The position numbers and the translations under genes were made by a program. The notes beneath the pieces are model-generated. The model was not told the DNA's origin. It worked only from the letters and a program-made list of their open reading frames with translations, and did no database searches. DNA of 16,064 nt from Plastoroseomonas sp036499545 (GTDB taxonomy: Bacteria > Pseudomonadota > Alphaproteobacteria > Acetobacterales > Acetobacteraceae): the NCBI GenBank assembly GCA_036499545.1, contig DASYDR010000041.1, positions 1-16,064 of the forward strand. Direction: 5' to 3'. Below are positions 6,965-14,434 of this stretch, in pieces. Each line of letters opens with the position of its first letter. Position 1 is the first letter of the stretch.

Positions 6965-7321
6965 CTAGGTGGTGCGGAGCGATGCGATCAGCTTGTTGTT
7001 CTCGGCGGCGATCATGCCCGGGATCAGGAAGGCGTCGACCAGCAGCCAGATGCCGATCACGCCGAAGCCGAAGACGCCGATGATCATCACGGTGAGCGCG
7101 AAGGACGCCAGGGTGATGATCAGCATCGCGACCGCGCTGCCCGTGCGGCCGAGATAGAAGCGATGGGCGCCGAACCAGCCGACGAAGAACCACAACAGAT
7201 AGGCGACGACCGCCGATTTCTTGTTGGCGTCGTAGCGCATCATCATCAGCGCATCATTGGTGGGCGCCGCCCCGGCCTGGGGCTGACCGGGGCCTGGAAT
7301 CGGCGGAACGCTGCTGGACAT
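6965..7321 (-). CDS. TM2-domain membrane protein
   Basis: A 118-residue protein with a proline- and glycine-rich N-terminus (about residues 1-25). A TM2 domain follows: AYLLWFFVGWFGAHRFYLGR (about 40-59) and two or three hydrophobic stretches ending in WLLVDAFLIPGMI (about 92-104). GAHRFYLG is the signature turn between the two helices of TM2 proteins. Their molecular role in bacteria is generally unknown. The start has a good site, GAAAGGAAA, shortly before the ATG. It is followed by the M50 peptidase gene, so the pair may function together in the inner membrane, which is an inference from spacing only. Divergently placed from the glutathione transferase gene. Confidence 0.88.
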   Translation of the reverse strand: MSSSVPPIPGPGQPQAGAAPTNDALMMMRYDANKKSAVVAYLLWFFVGWFGAHRFYLGRTGSAVAMLIITLASFALTVMIIGVFGFGVIGIWLLVDAFLIPGMIAAENNKLIASLRTT

Positions 7322-7423
7322 GGATTTCCTTTCGCTGCCGGGAAATCCTAACCCGAGTTGCCCTGCCGCGCGATGCGGCTACCTTCCATCCATACGTCCC
7401 CCAATCCGCGAGGAAGCGACCGG

Positions 7424-8056
7424 ATGATCGAACTCCACACCTGGAACACACCCAATGGCCGCAAGATCAGCGTGGCGCTGGAGGAGATGGGCCTGCCCTA
7501 TGCCGTGAAGGCGGTGAACATCTCGAAGGGCGAGCAGTTCGACCCCGCCTTCCTGGCCTTCAGCCCGAACAACCGCATCCCCGCGATCATCGATCCCGAG
7601 GGGCCGGACGGCAAACCGATCACCGTCTTCGAATCGGGCGCCATCCTGCTCTACCTCGCGGAGAAGACCGGCAAGTTCCTGCCGGCCGACCTGCGGGAGC
7701 GGGTGCCGGTGCTGGAATGGCTGATGTGGCAGATGGGCGGCTTCGGCCCGATGCCCGGCCAGGTGCATCACTTCCTGATGCAGCCCGAGGGCCCGGCCCG
7801 TGATTACGGCGTGAAGCGCTATGGCGACGAGACCAGGCGCCTCTATGGCGTGCTCGACCGGCGCCTGGCCGGCCGTGACTTCGTGGCCACCGCCGGTGCG
7901 CCGAGCATCGCCGATTTCGCCATCCTGGGCTGGGCCTGGCGGCACGAGCGGCACCTGGTGCCGTTCGACACGCTGCCGAACGTCGCGGCCTGGTACGACC
8001 GGATGATGACCCGCCCGGCGGTGAAGCGCGGCTTCGAAGTGAGCCTGAGCGACTGA
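7424..8056 (+). CDS. Glutathione S-transferase family protein, YfcG-like (nu class)
   Basis: A 210-residue thiol-transferase or disulfide-bond oxidoreductase acting in the cytosol with glutathione. The N-terminal thioredoxin-like domain contains TPNGRKIS (residues 9-16), where Thr9 and Asn11 match the glutathione-contacting residues of E. coli YfcG. SPNNRIPAI and FESGAILLYLAEKTGKFLP are likewise nearly identical to that protein, as is WLMWQMGGFGPMPGQVHHF in the helical domain. An in-frame ATG exists 66 bases upstream at 7358, but the start at 7424 is preferred: it has GAGGAA about ten bases before it and begins with MIELHTW, matching family N-termini. Upstream, divergent, is the TM2 gene. Confidence 0.9.
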   Translation: MIELHTWNTPNGRKISVALEEMGLPYAVKAVNISKGEQFDPAFLAFSPNNRIPAIIDPEGPDGKPITVFESGAILLYLAEKTGKFLPADLRERVPVLEWLMWQMGGFGPMPGQVHHFLMQPEGPARDYGVKRYGDETRRLYGVLDRRLAGRDFVATAGAPSIADFAILGWAWRHERHLVPFDTLPNVAAWYDRMMTRPAVKRGFEVSLSD

Positions 8057-8063
8057 TACCCGT

Positions 8064-8092
8064 TTGACGACTGCGGGCGCTGCCGCTAGAAG
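8064..8092 (+). promoter_or_regulatory. Promoter of the tRNA-Ser gene
   Basis: TTGACG (8064-8069) and TAGAAG (8087-8092) are separated by 17 nt and lie about 36 bases upstream of the mature tRNA 5' end. This is the arrangement seen before many alphaproteobacterial tRNA genes. The same stretch (8072-8102) can fold into a bulged hairpin, which I regard as coincidental because no T-run follows. Confidence 0.55.
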
Positions 8093-8128
8093 CGGCGCCT
8101 GCAACGCCGTGAGACTTTCCACTCCTGC

Positions 8129-8218
8129 GGAGGGGTGGCCGAGTGGCCGAAGGCGGCGGTTTGCTAAACCGTTAAAGGGGGATAACCCCTTTCGTGGGTT
8201 CGAATCCCATCCCCTCCG
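8129..8218 (+). tRNA. tRNA-Ser (anticodon GCU)
   Basis: A 90-nt class II tRNA. Acceptor arms GGAGGGG (8129-8135) and CCCCTCC (8211-8217) pair fully, with discriminator G at 8218. The anticodon loop TTGCTAA (8161-8167) gives anticodon GCT at 8163-8165, closed by a 5-bp stem. A long variable arm (about 8173-8193) forms its own hairpin, as expected for tRNA-Ser. The T-loop TTCGAAT is intact. CCA is not encoded. Decodes AGC/AGU. The gene sits at the border of an apparently acquired region, and tRNA-Ser genes are common integration targets. Confidence 0.96.
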
Positions 8219-8394
8219 TACCTTCCCTTAAATCAACGACTTGAAGTGCCCGGATCGACCGCTGAAACGCGGCCGACATAACGGTTTCTGCCGCACATGT
8301 GGGACCTCGGCCTTTTTGTGGGGCCCCTCGACGCGCCCCGCTTCCGACGGGCTCCCGGTCGGCAATGACCCGAACAGCACCACATCGCGAGCAT

Positions 8395-8825
8395 GGCGCC
8401 GCCGGCCACCTCCCGGTCCATGAAGCGCGCATATTCCTGGGTGGTCTTGGCACTGGCGTGCCCGAGGTGGCGCGACAGGTCGTAAATGCGGGTCGGGCTG
8501 TCCGCCAGGGACGCGATAGCGAAGGCGTGACGCAGGTCGCGGATGCGGCAGGTCCGGAGTTTTCCCCCGGCTCCCTCCCCTCCGCCTGGGCGGCTCGATT
8601 CTCGCGTTCCTGCCGCCGCCTGGGCCACTGGCCATACCGCGTGGAGGTCGTCGTGGAGTCCTCGGACAGGTTCCCGAACAGGCGCCCCTTCCCTGCGAGC
8701 CGCGGCAGGATCGCAGCGGCCCGGCCGAGATAAATCGTCCGCGTCTTCGCCCCGTCGCGCTTGTTGTGCTTCACGCCCGAGAGCGCGTGGTGGTGACCTT
8801 GTCAGGGTGGACGTCGGCCGCAGGA
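8395..8825 (-). pseudogene. Degenerate tyrosine-recombinase (integrase) remnant
   Basis: The C-terminal part of a phage/island integrase, broken into more than one frame. One minus frame (from 8774) gives GAKTRTIYLGRAAAILPRL and LFGNLSED. Near 8658-8661 the reading must switch to continue LHDDLHAVWPVAQAAAG, then RIRDLRHAFAIASL, DLSRHLGHASAKTTQEYARFM. The second block holds the catalytic Arg of box II (DLRH), the HLGH motif and the nucleophilic Tyr (QEY). The usual first His of HxLRH is Arg here. A further shift near 8780 seems needed to join TTTRSR to the KTRT strand. The N-terminal DNA-binding half is absent. It points toward the tRNA-Ser gene, about 180 bp away, and suggests that an element integrated there and decayed. 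Exact edges are uncertain. Confidence 0.75.
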
Positions 8826-9197
8826 TCGCGACCGGATGACGGCGCGGCGTGAGGCCCGTCACGGGTGGACGAATGGCGCGCATGCGTCGCGCGATGCCGG
8901 CCGCTGCTGACGCAGGGCGCTGCGGCGATGGTGCCGGTCGCCGGCGCCGTCTTGCCGCGGTCGCGCGCGGTCTAAGCCGTAATGGACTCCCTCGACTGCA
9001 GCCCAAGGGTTTAGCGAGGCAGGCTGTGCCGCCCTTGCAGTATTATTTTATGTACGAAAACACATATTTGATTCGATTTCCTTGTGGCGCCACACCCCGG
9101 CAAGGCGCTATTTGGTTCGGCGTAGTCGCCAAACCACTGATATACCAGTACTATTCCAGCGGATTTGGAGCTATGTCGCGCCAAAAAGGAGTGTGAG
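8826..9197. other. Non-coding stretch between integrase remnant and autotransporter, AT-rich at its right end
   Basis: No supportable gene. The left part is GC-rich and may hold further unrecognisable integrase debris. From about 9035 composition shifts sharply toward AT, unlike the flanking genes, and continues to the autotransporter start. Two dyads occur there: GTGGCGCCAC (9084-9093, perfect) and TGGTTCGGCG/CGCCAAACCA (9113-9122 with 9127-9136, one mismatch, 4-nt spacer). This is the likely promoter and control region of the downstream gene. Confidence 0.5.
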
Positions 9198-12100
9198 TTG
9201 CATATTTTTACACGACATCCTTATGCCGGATGCGACCTCTCGCCGCGAAGCTTTGCCCTTCGCTTCGCGCTCCTCAGCTCAACTTTGATGGTTGCTTTTG
9301 CCGCCCCTCCGGCCCTGGCTGCTTGCTCGACCACGGGCCTCGCGACCACCTGCGACGCCACCTCGCCCAATACGACCGGCATTGGAATCGGGCCCACCGA
9401 GCCCGCTAACCGCGTGGTCACCATCGGCGCCGGCGCGCAACTCGTGGTCGGCGGCGACCAGAGCGCCATCAGCCTCAGCGACGGCGCCAGCATCACCATC
9501 GGGGCGGGCGCCATGGTCAGCGCCGCGGGCGTCACCGCCCCGGGCAACTACCCCCCAAGCGCCGCGAACACCATCGAGTTCCGCAACGGTGGCACCCTGA
9601 CCATCGCACAGGGCGCCACGGTGCAGGCGACCGGCAGCATTAGCATGGCCGAGCCCATCAACCTTCAGGGGACCGGCAGCACGATCATCAACAACGGCAG
9701 CATCCTGGGCAGCACCAATGCCCCTGCCGCCGCCATCTGGTTCGAGGTGGGGGGAACGAACACCATCATCAACAACGCGACCGGCGTGATCACCGCCCCT
9801 GGTGCCCCGAGCGTCGTCGGCTCCTATGCCGGTCGGGTGGATATTCCTGGACCGCCGGCGACCTTTGACTTCACCAACCGGGGCACCATCAACGGCAATC
9901 TCATCTTCGCGGGCAGCACCGACCCCGTCTTCCCGATCCCGGGCGGGAATGACACCTTGCAGCTCTATCCAGGCCAGGTCATCACCGGCATCGTCGATGG
10001 CAGCCTCGGCACCGACACCCTGCGCCTCAGCGCCGATCCCGGCACCAGCGGCACCACCGCCACCGATTTTCCGCAATTCGCCGACCCGACGCGGTTCATG
10101 GGCTTCGAAGCACTGGTCAAGGACGGCGCCGGCACCTGGACGCTGTCCAGCGCCATCCCCAGCGGCCTGACCAGCGTCACCGTCGACGCGGGCACGCTAA
10201 TCCTGACCGGCGACAATTCCGCCTATGCCGGCACCACCGCGGTACAGCTCGGCGGGACGCTGCAAGGGCCGGCGCTCGCGCTGCCGCGGGCCATCACTGA
10301 CAACGGCCTGGTCCGCATCGCCCAGGATATCGACGCCGGCTACGCCGGCCTGATCAGCGGCACCGGCGCGGTCGAGAAGACCGGCGCCGCCACCCTGACG
10401 CTGACCGGCGCGAACACCTATTCCGGCGGCACCATCATCACCCAGGGTGTGCTGGCGATCGGCAGCGACGCCGTGATCGGCGCCACGACCGGCGGCGTCA
10501 CCTTCAATGGCGGCACGCTGCGCTTCCTGCAGCCCTTCGACCTGGCGCCGACCCGCCCGATCGCCATCAACGCCCCGGGCGGCACCATCGACACCAATGG
10601 CTTCACCACCACGATCGCCCAGGGCATCACCGGTCCTGGCGGCCTGGCCGTGACCGGTGCGGGCAGCCTGATCCTGACCGGCGCCAATACCTATGCCGGC
10701 GGCACCAGCATCGCCGCCGCGACCACCGTCAGCATCGGTGCCGGCGGCACCGGTGGCAGCCTGCAGGGCAATGTCCTGAACAACGGCACCCTTGTCTTCA
10801 ACCGTGCCGGCACGCTGACCTTCGGCGGCGTCATCTCCGGCACCGGCGCCGTGCGGCAGGACGGGCCGGGCGTGACCGTGCTGGCCGGCGCCAATACCTA
10901 TGCCGGCCCGACCGCGGTGAATGCCGGCGTGCTGCAGGCCGGCATCGCGGGCGCCTTCAGCGCCGCGTCGTCCCATAGCGTCGCGGCCGGCGCCGAACTC
11001 GACCTCGCCGGCTTCGACCAGACGGTCGCCAGCCTGACCAATGCCGGCCTCGTCTCCCTCCGCGGCGCACCCGGCACCACCCTGACGGTGACCGGCCCCT
11101 ATGTCGGCCAGGGCGGCGTCATCGGCCTGAACACGGTGCTCGGCGGCGACAACTCCGTCTCCGACCGGCTCGTCATCCGCGGCGGCACCGCCACCGGCGA
11201 CAGCATCCTGCGCATCACCAACATCGGCGGCCAGGGCGCCCAGACCGTCCAGGGCATCCGCGTCGTCGAGACCCAGAATGGCGGCACCACCGCGGCCGGC
11301 GCTTTCCGCCTCGATACCCGCGTCGCCGCCGGCGCATTCGAATATCAGCTGTTCCGTGGCGGCAGCAGCAGTGCCGATGACTGGTACCTCCGCTCCTTCC
11401 TGCTCCCGTCCGAAGGCGGGGGCGGCGGCGACCCCACCTCCCCGCCGATCCCGCTCTACCGGCCGGAAGCGGCGCTCTACGCGCCGATCCCGGCGATCGC
11501 CCGGCAGATGGGACTTGCCACCCTCGGCACCCTGCATGAGCGCGTCGGCGACGAGGAGAACATCCGCGACCTGACGAGCACCAGCCCCTATGCCAATGGC
11601 GCCTGGGCGCGCGCCTTCGGCGAGCGTAGCCGCAACCGCTGGAGCGGCACCGTCGATCCCCGCGCCACCGGCGACCTGGTCGGGCTGCAGGCCGGCTTCG
11701 ACATCATCCGCACCAACCCCTATGCCGGCGGCCATCGCGACCATGCCGGCGTCTATGTCGCCTATACCAACTACAATGCGCCCGTGACCTCCGGCTTCGC
11801 ACTCGGCGTCCAGAACCTCCGCGTCGGCCGGCTGCTGATGGAAGGGCCGAGCGTCGGCGCCTACTGGACCCATTTCGGACCCAGCGGCTGGTATGTCGAC
11901 GCGGTGTTCCAGACCAGCTGGTACGACATCACCGCACGGTCGGATTACGGCACCGGGCTGAGCACCAACGCGACCGGCTACACGGCGTCGCTGGAAGCGG
12001 GCTACCCGATCCACTTCGGCGCCGGCAACCGCTGGCAGGTCGAACCGCAGGCGCAGATCATCTACCAGAGCGTCTCCGTCGACCGCTCGCGCGATGCCTT

Positions 12101-12440
12101 CTCCTCCGTCGACTGGGATGAGGGCGGCGCCTGGACCGGGCGGATCGGGGCGCGGCTGCAATATACCGGCCGCGACACCCAGGGCACGCTGTGGCAGCCC
12201 TATGCCAAGCTGAACCTGTGGCACGCCTTCTCCGGCACCGACCGCGCCAGCTTCGGCAGCGGCGCACCGATCGAGAACCGCTTCGGTGACACGGCGCTGG
12301 AGGCGGGCGCCGGCATCACCGCCCGGGTGAACGCCAATACCAGCTTCTACGCGCATGCGGATTACCGCTGGTCGGTCGATGGCGGACGGTCCCGCCAGAG
12401 CGCGACGCAGGGCAGCGTCGGCATCCGCATCAACTGGTAG
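9198..12440 (+). CDS. Classical (type Va) autotransporter with beta-helix passenger and outer-membrane barrel
   Basis: Predicted self-secreting surface protein of about 1080 residues. A signal peptide (MHIFTRH... then ALLSSTLMVAFAAPPALA, cut near residue 45) is followed by CSTTGLATTCD. The passenger is Gly/Thr/Ala/Asn-rich, with passenger-associated transport repeats around LTLTGANTYSGGT, LILTGANTYAGGT and VLAGANTYAGPT (about residues 390-585). A Gly-rich linker (about 737-745) precedes YRPEAALYAPIPAIARQMGLATLGTLHERVG, typical of pertactin-like autotransporters. The barrel (about 795-1080) ends GIRINW, with the terminal aromatic residue needed for BAM recognition. Start: TTG at 9198 has AAGGAG (9186-9191) six bases upstream; another in-frame TTG at 9165 lacks such a site, and the first in-frame ATG would delete most of the signal peptide. 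It lies beside integrase and IS debris, suggesting acquisition. Ligand unknown. Confidence 0.9.
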   Translation: MHIFTRHPYAGCDLSPRSFALRFALLSSTLMVAFAAPPALAACSTTGLATTCDATSPNTTGIGIGPTEPANRVVTIGAGAQLVVGGDQSAISLSDGASITIGAGAMVSAAGVTAPGNYPPSAANTIEFRNGGTLTIAQGATVQATGSISMAEPINLQGTGSTIINNGSILGSTNAPAAAIWFEVGGTNTIINNATGVITAPGAPSVVGSYAGRVDIPGPPATFDFTNRGTINGNLIFAGSTDPVFPIPGGNDTLQLYPGQVITGIVDGSLGTDTLRLSADPGTSGTTATDFPQFADPTRFMGFEALVKDGAGTWTLSSAIPSGLTSVTVDAGTLILTGDNSAYAGTTAVQLGGTLQGPALALPRAITDNGLVRIAQDIDAGYAGLISGTGAVEKTGAATLTLTGANTYSGGTIITQGVLAIGSDAVIGATTGGVTFNGGTLRFLQPFDLAPTRPIAINAPGGTIDTNGFTTTIAQGITGPGGLAVTGAGSLILTGANTYAGGTSIAAATTVSIGAGGTGGSLQGNVLNNGTLVFNRAGTLTFGGVISGTGAVRQDGPGVTVLAGANTYAGPTAVNAGVLQAGIAGAFSAASSHSVAAGAELDLAGFDQTVASLTNAGLVSLRGAPGTTLTVTGPYVGQGGVIGLNTVLGGDNSVSDRLVIRGGTATGDSILRITNIGGQGAQTVQGIRVVETQNGGTTAAGAFRLDTRVAAGAFEYQLFRGGSSSADDWYLRSFLLPSEGGGGGDPTSPPIPLYRPEAALYAPIPAIARQMGLATLGTLHERVGDEENIRDLTSTSPYANGAWARAFGERSRNRWSGTVDPRATGDLVGLQAGFDIIRTNPYAGGHRDHAGVYVAYTNYNAPVTSGFALGVQNLRVGRLLMEGPSVGAYWTHFGPSGWYVDAVFQTSWYDITARSDYGTGLSTNATGYTASLEAGYPIHFGAGNRWQVEPQAQIIYQSVSVDRSRDAFSSVDWDEGGAWTGRIGARLQYTGRDTQGTLWQPYAKLNLWHAFSGTDRASFGSGAPIENRFGDTALEAGAGITARVNANTSFYAHADYRWSVDGGRSRQSATQGSVGIRINW
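10401..10913 (+). repeat. Three dispersed 33-bp passenger repeats within the autotransporter gene
   Basis: Copies at 10401-10433, 10674-10706 and 10881-10913 encode LTGANTYSGGT, LTGANTYAGGT and LAGANTYAGPT. A weaker fourth relative, LTGDNSAYAGTT, begins at 10203. The spacing between neighbouring copies is 273 and 207 bp, both multiples of three, fitting beta-helix transport repeats and possible in-frame recombination. Confidence 0.75.
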
Positions 12441-12565
12441 GTGCGCCAATAGGCGGACGGGCATTGAAGGCCCATGCGCCGGGCGTAACCTGGATGTGCG
12501 GCTCGGTGCGCGCCCGCCCGAGCCGCCGACCTTGGCGCGCTCAATGGCCGACGAAGGCCGCCGCC
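12441..12565. other. Spacer after the autotransporter with a possible hairpin
   Basis: No gene seen. At 12452-12480 GGCG/CGCC and GGGC/GCCC can form a two-part stem interrupted by an internal loop. It might slow or end transcription of the autotransporter gene, but it has no T-run, so it is not a convincing intrinsic terminator. Confidence 0.3.
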
Positions 12566-12704
12566 ACCGCCTCTTGGCGGGTGAGGTTGCGACACGCTTC
12601 CTGGGAACAGTTCTCGATGTCGCTGCCGTCGGCAGCATCATCGACACCTCAATCCAACCGAATGCGCAAACTACTTCGCCGCTGCCGGCTATGAACCAGC
12701 ATGA
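12566..12704 (+). pseudogene. 3' remnant of an IS630-family transposase with a frameshift
   Basis: Reading from about 12567 gives LLAGEVATR...VLDVAAVGSIIDT. After a one-base shift near 12648 the frame continues NPTECANYFAAAGYEPA and stops at TGA (12702-12704). Restoring one T there yields an uninterrupted AVGSIIDTFNPTECANYF, closely matching the C-terminal end of IS630-type transposases as I recall them. Everything upstream, including the DDE residues, is missing. The sequence just after the stop (about 12705-12720) may be what is left of the right terminal repeat. It separates the first autotransporter from the minus-strand SdrD-like gene and marks past insertion and deletion. Confidence 0.65.
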
Positions 12705-12776
12705 TCGGAAAATGCTCTGGGCGCGGGCGCCGCGCTATTGGAAATCCCGGCTCCGCGGTAGCCCTGCTCGGTCCGA

Positions 12777-13883
12777 TCATGCGCCGGGGACGGCGAATGT
12801 CAGCGCGTCCGCCACCGCCTGCCAATAATGCGCGGTCCTCAACTCCATCCGGGTAATGCCCTGGTAATGGGCGGAGAAGAACACGGGCCCCATCGCCGAC
12901 AGGGACAGAGTATCCTCATGGACCAGGGCGTCCTGGCGCCAGGCCCTGACATGCAGTGTCTCGCCTTCCGCATCCGACCAGGCGACGGTGAAATACCCGC
13001 CGATGAAGTCGAAGGGATTCTCACTGTCGATCACCGCCGGATGGCCGGATCCGTTATAGGCGACGTAGTCGCCGGAGACGGTGCCGTTGATATAGCCCTC
13101 GCCCTGGTATGTCCGATTGTGGGTGACCACCCAGTTGCGCCAGTTGAGGCCGCCATAGCCATTGGGGATCTTCGCGACCGCGGGATGGGCGATCAGGTCG
13201 TCGAAGTCGATCAGCCGCCTCGCCCCGGCGGCGGGGCGCCGCGGATCGGGCGGCAGGAGAGGCAGGACGACCGGGTATCCATCGACGGGGACATGATGCC
13301 TGCGGTCGCGGGCTCCCACCTCGGCGATGTCGACAAGCCACGCCCCTTGGGTGACGGGGACCGAGAATGTTCCACCGCTGCCCACCGCCAGGGAAGACCG
13401 GTTTCCATCGGGGCCGGTGGCCAGGACCTTCGCCGACGGCGCCTGGTCCGGCCGCGCGATCCGCCCACGGATGCTCGGAATGGGCGCCAGCCCCACCGGG
13501 TCGGGCAGGACACGCGCCACCAGGCCGCCGGGCGCGCCGGGCATGGCGACGACCACGATGACCTGCTGCGCGTTGCCCGTCGTGATCGCCCACCCCGGCG
13601 GCGGGACGACGCGGATGTGCCACGCGCCCGGCTGTGTGATCAGCCGGTCCTTGAGAACCGCTGAAGCCATGCAATTGACGAAGCCGCTGATGTTCGACCG
13701 CAAGGCGGCGCGCGGGCCGGCTGGCCCCAATACTTCTACGACGACGTTCGCAAAGGGACGGTCCTTTATTGTGTAATTTCCGTCACCATCCATGTCACGG
13801 AAGACGAATATGCTCAGCGGCATCTCGCCATTCTCGATCGGATTCCATATCTTATTGGGGTAGTACATATCATCATGCGTCAT
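12777..13883 (-). CDS. SdrD-B-like domain protein with C-terminal beta-sandwich, possible surface protein
   Basis: A 368-residue protein of unknown function built from beta domains. Residues about 22-125 resemble an SdrD B-type domain: IFVFRDMDGDGNYTIKD carries a calcium-loop-like DxDGDG (30-35), followed by the SNISGFV turn and PPGWAITTG. A second carboxypeptidase-regulatory/CNA-B-like unit spans about 137-210 (IRGRIARP...VTQGAWLVDI). The C-terminal domain (about 224-366) starts LIDFDDL and contains IPNGYGGLNWRNW, GTVSGDYVAYN and FIGGYFTVAW, a pattern I recall from PEP-CTERM-type and fungal secreted proteins, possibly carbohydrate-binding. Such proteins are normally exported, yet no signal peptide is visible. 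An in-frame stop lies 24 nt upstream of the ATG at 13883 and the ribosome site is weak, so the 5' end may be truncated. Base composition drops toward the 5' end, as in transferred DNA. Confidence 0.65.
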   Translation of the reverse strand: MTHDDMYYPNKIWNPIENGEMPLSIFVFRDMDGDGNYTIKDRPFANVVVEVLGPAGPRAALRSNISGFVNCMASAVLKDRLITQPGAWHIRVVPPPGWAITTGNAQQVIVVVAMPGAPGGLVARVLPDPVGLAPIPSIRGRIARPDQAPSAKVLATGPDGNRSSLAVGSGGTFSVPVTQGAWLVDIAEVGARDRRHHVPVDGYPVVLPLLPPDPRRPAAGARRLIDFDDLIAHPAVAKIPNGYGGLNWRNWVVTHNRTYQGEGYINGTVSGDYVAYNGSGHPAVIDSENPFDFIGGYFTVAWSDAEGETLHVRAWRQDALVHEDTLSLSAMGPVFFSAHYQGITRMELRTAHYWQAVADALTFAVPGA

Positions 13884-14434
13884 AGGATTGCCATCTTTGG
13901 CTGGACAGGTACGGAGATACGCTTTTCATGCGCTATCCCATGGCAATGGGCAAAGCCGGAATAGCGCAAGCGACTGCATCCCCACCGACGGCACGGGACG
14001 CAAGACCGGACGTCAATTCGCGTCAAGCGTCGGCGACAAGCGGCGCGTCCAATTCGGAGATGGCGTTCGATCGGATGCCATTGCCGGTAGTGGATCCCCA
14101 CGCATGCCTGGCGGTATCGTGGTGCCCGAGGGAGTATTGCACCCTCGGCATGGCATTATCTCCCCCCGGGGCCAGCAATTGAAGTGATTTTTGGCCCTGG
14201 TGCGCCGCCGTGGCATCGGACTGATCCCGAGAGAGCATGGCTGCGGCAAGTTTTTCTTGGAACGAATGGATAATATTTGGTACCAATTGAACGAAATAAA
14301 AATAATGCAGGATGACCATGCAATGGTCATCACCATGTATTGAAATGAAAAGACGCAGTCTTTGCACTGGTAATCCTGATATCGGAATAAGAAGCTCGCT
14401 CTCAGGTTTATTTTTTGGGGACCAGTCGAAAAAC
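13884..14434. other. Intergenic region between divergent surface-protein genes, AT-rich on the right
   Basis: No convincing gene on either strand. Short open frames here have no recognisable content. A bulged hairpin, TGCCCGAGGG/CCCTCGGCA, lies at 14123-14150. From about 14170 to 14430 the DNA is clearly AT-rich against a high-GC background, probably the promoter region of the plus-strand gene at 14435. No clear -35/-10 pair could be fixed. Confidence 0.5.
14311..14331. promoter_or_regulatory. Perfect 9-bp inverted repeat, candidate operator
   Basis: GATGACCAT and ATGGTCATC are exact inverted copies separated by 3 nt, placed 103 bp upstream of the second autotransporter-like gene within AT-rich DNA. 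Size and symmetry fit a binding site for a dimeric repressor or activator. No regulator is identifiable in the window. Confidence 0.45.

Noticed and set aside
8072..8102. Bulged hairpin after the glutathione transferase as its terminator
   Set aside because: No T-run follows, and the stretch overlaps a good -35/-10 pair for the tRNA gene, a better explanation.
8172..8230. Minus-strand reading ending GMGFEPTKGV through the tRNA gene
   Set aside because: This peptide is the well-known artefact of translating a tRNA-Ser gene backward, and the tRNA itself is intact.
10203..10913. Regularly recurring 33-bp repeats as a CRISPR-like array
   Set aside because: They lie in frame in the autotransporter, have unequal spacing and encode known passenger repeats. 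No cas genes are present.
10197..12647. Long minus-strand open frame (816 codons) opposite the autotransporter
   Set aside because: Repetitive Ala/Gly/Asp/Arg reading with no domain match. The plus strand has signal peptide, repeats, barrel and terminal aromatic residue. The same applies to the 520-codon frame opposite the second autotransporter.
13928..14182. Small plus-strand open frame between the divergent surface-protein genes
   Set aside because: No ribosome site, no recognisable motif, and a nested alternative frame exists over the same bases. It is indistinguishable from chance in high-GC DNA.
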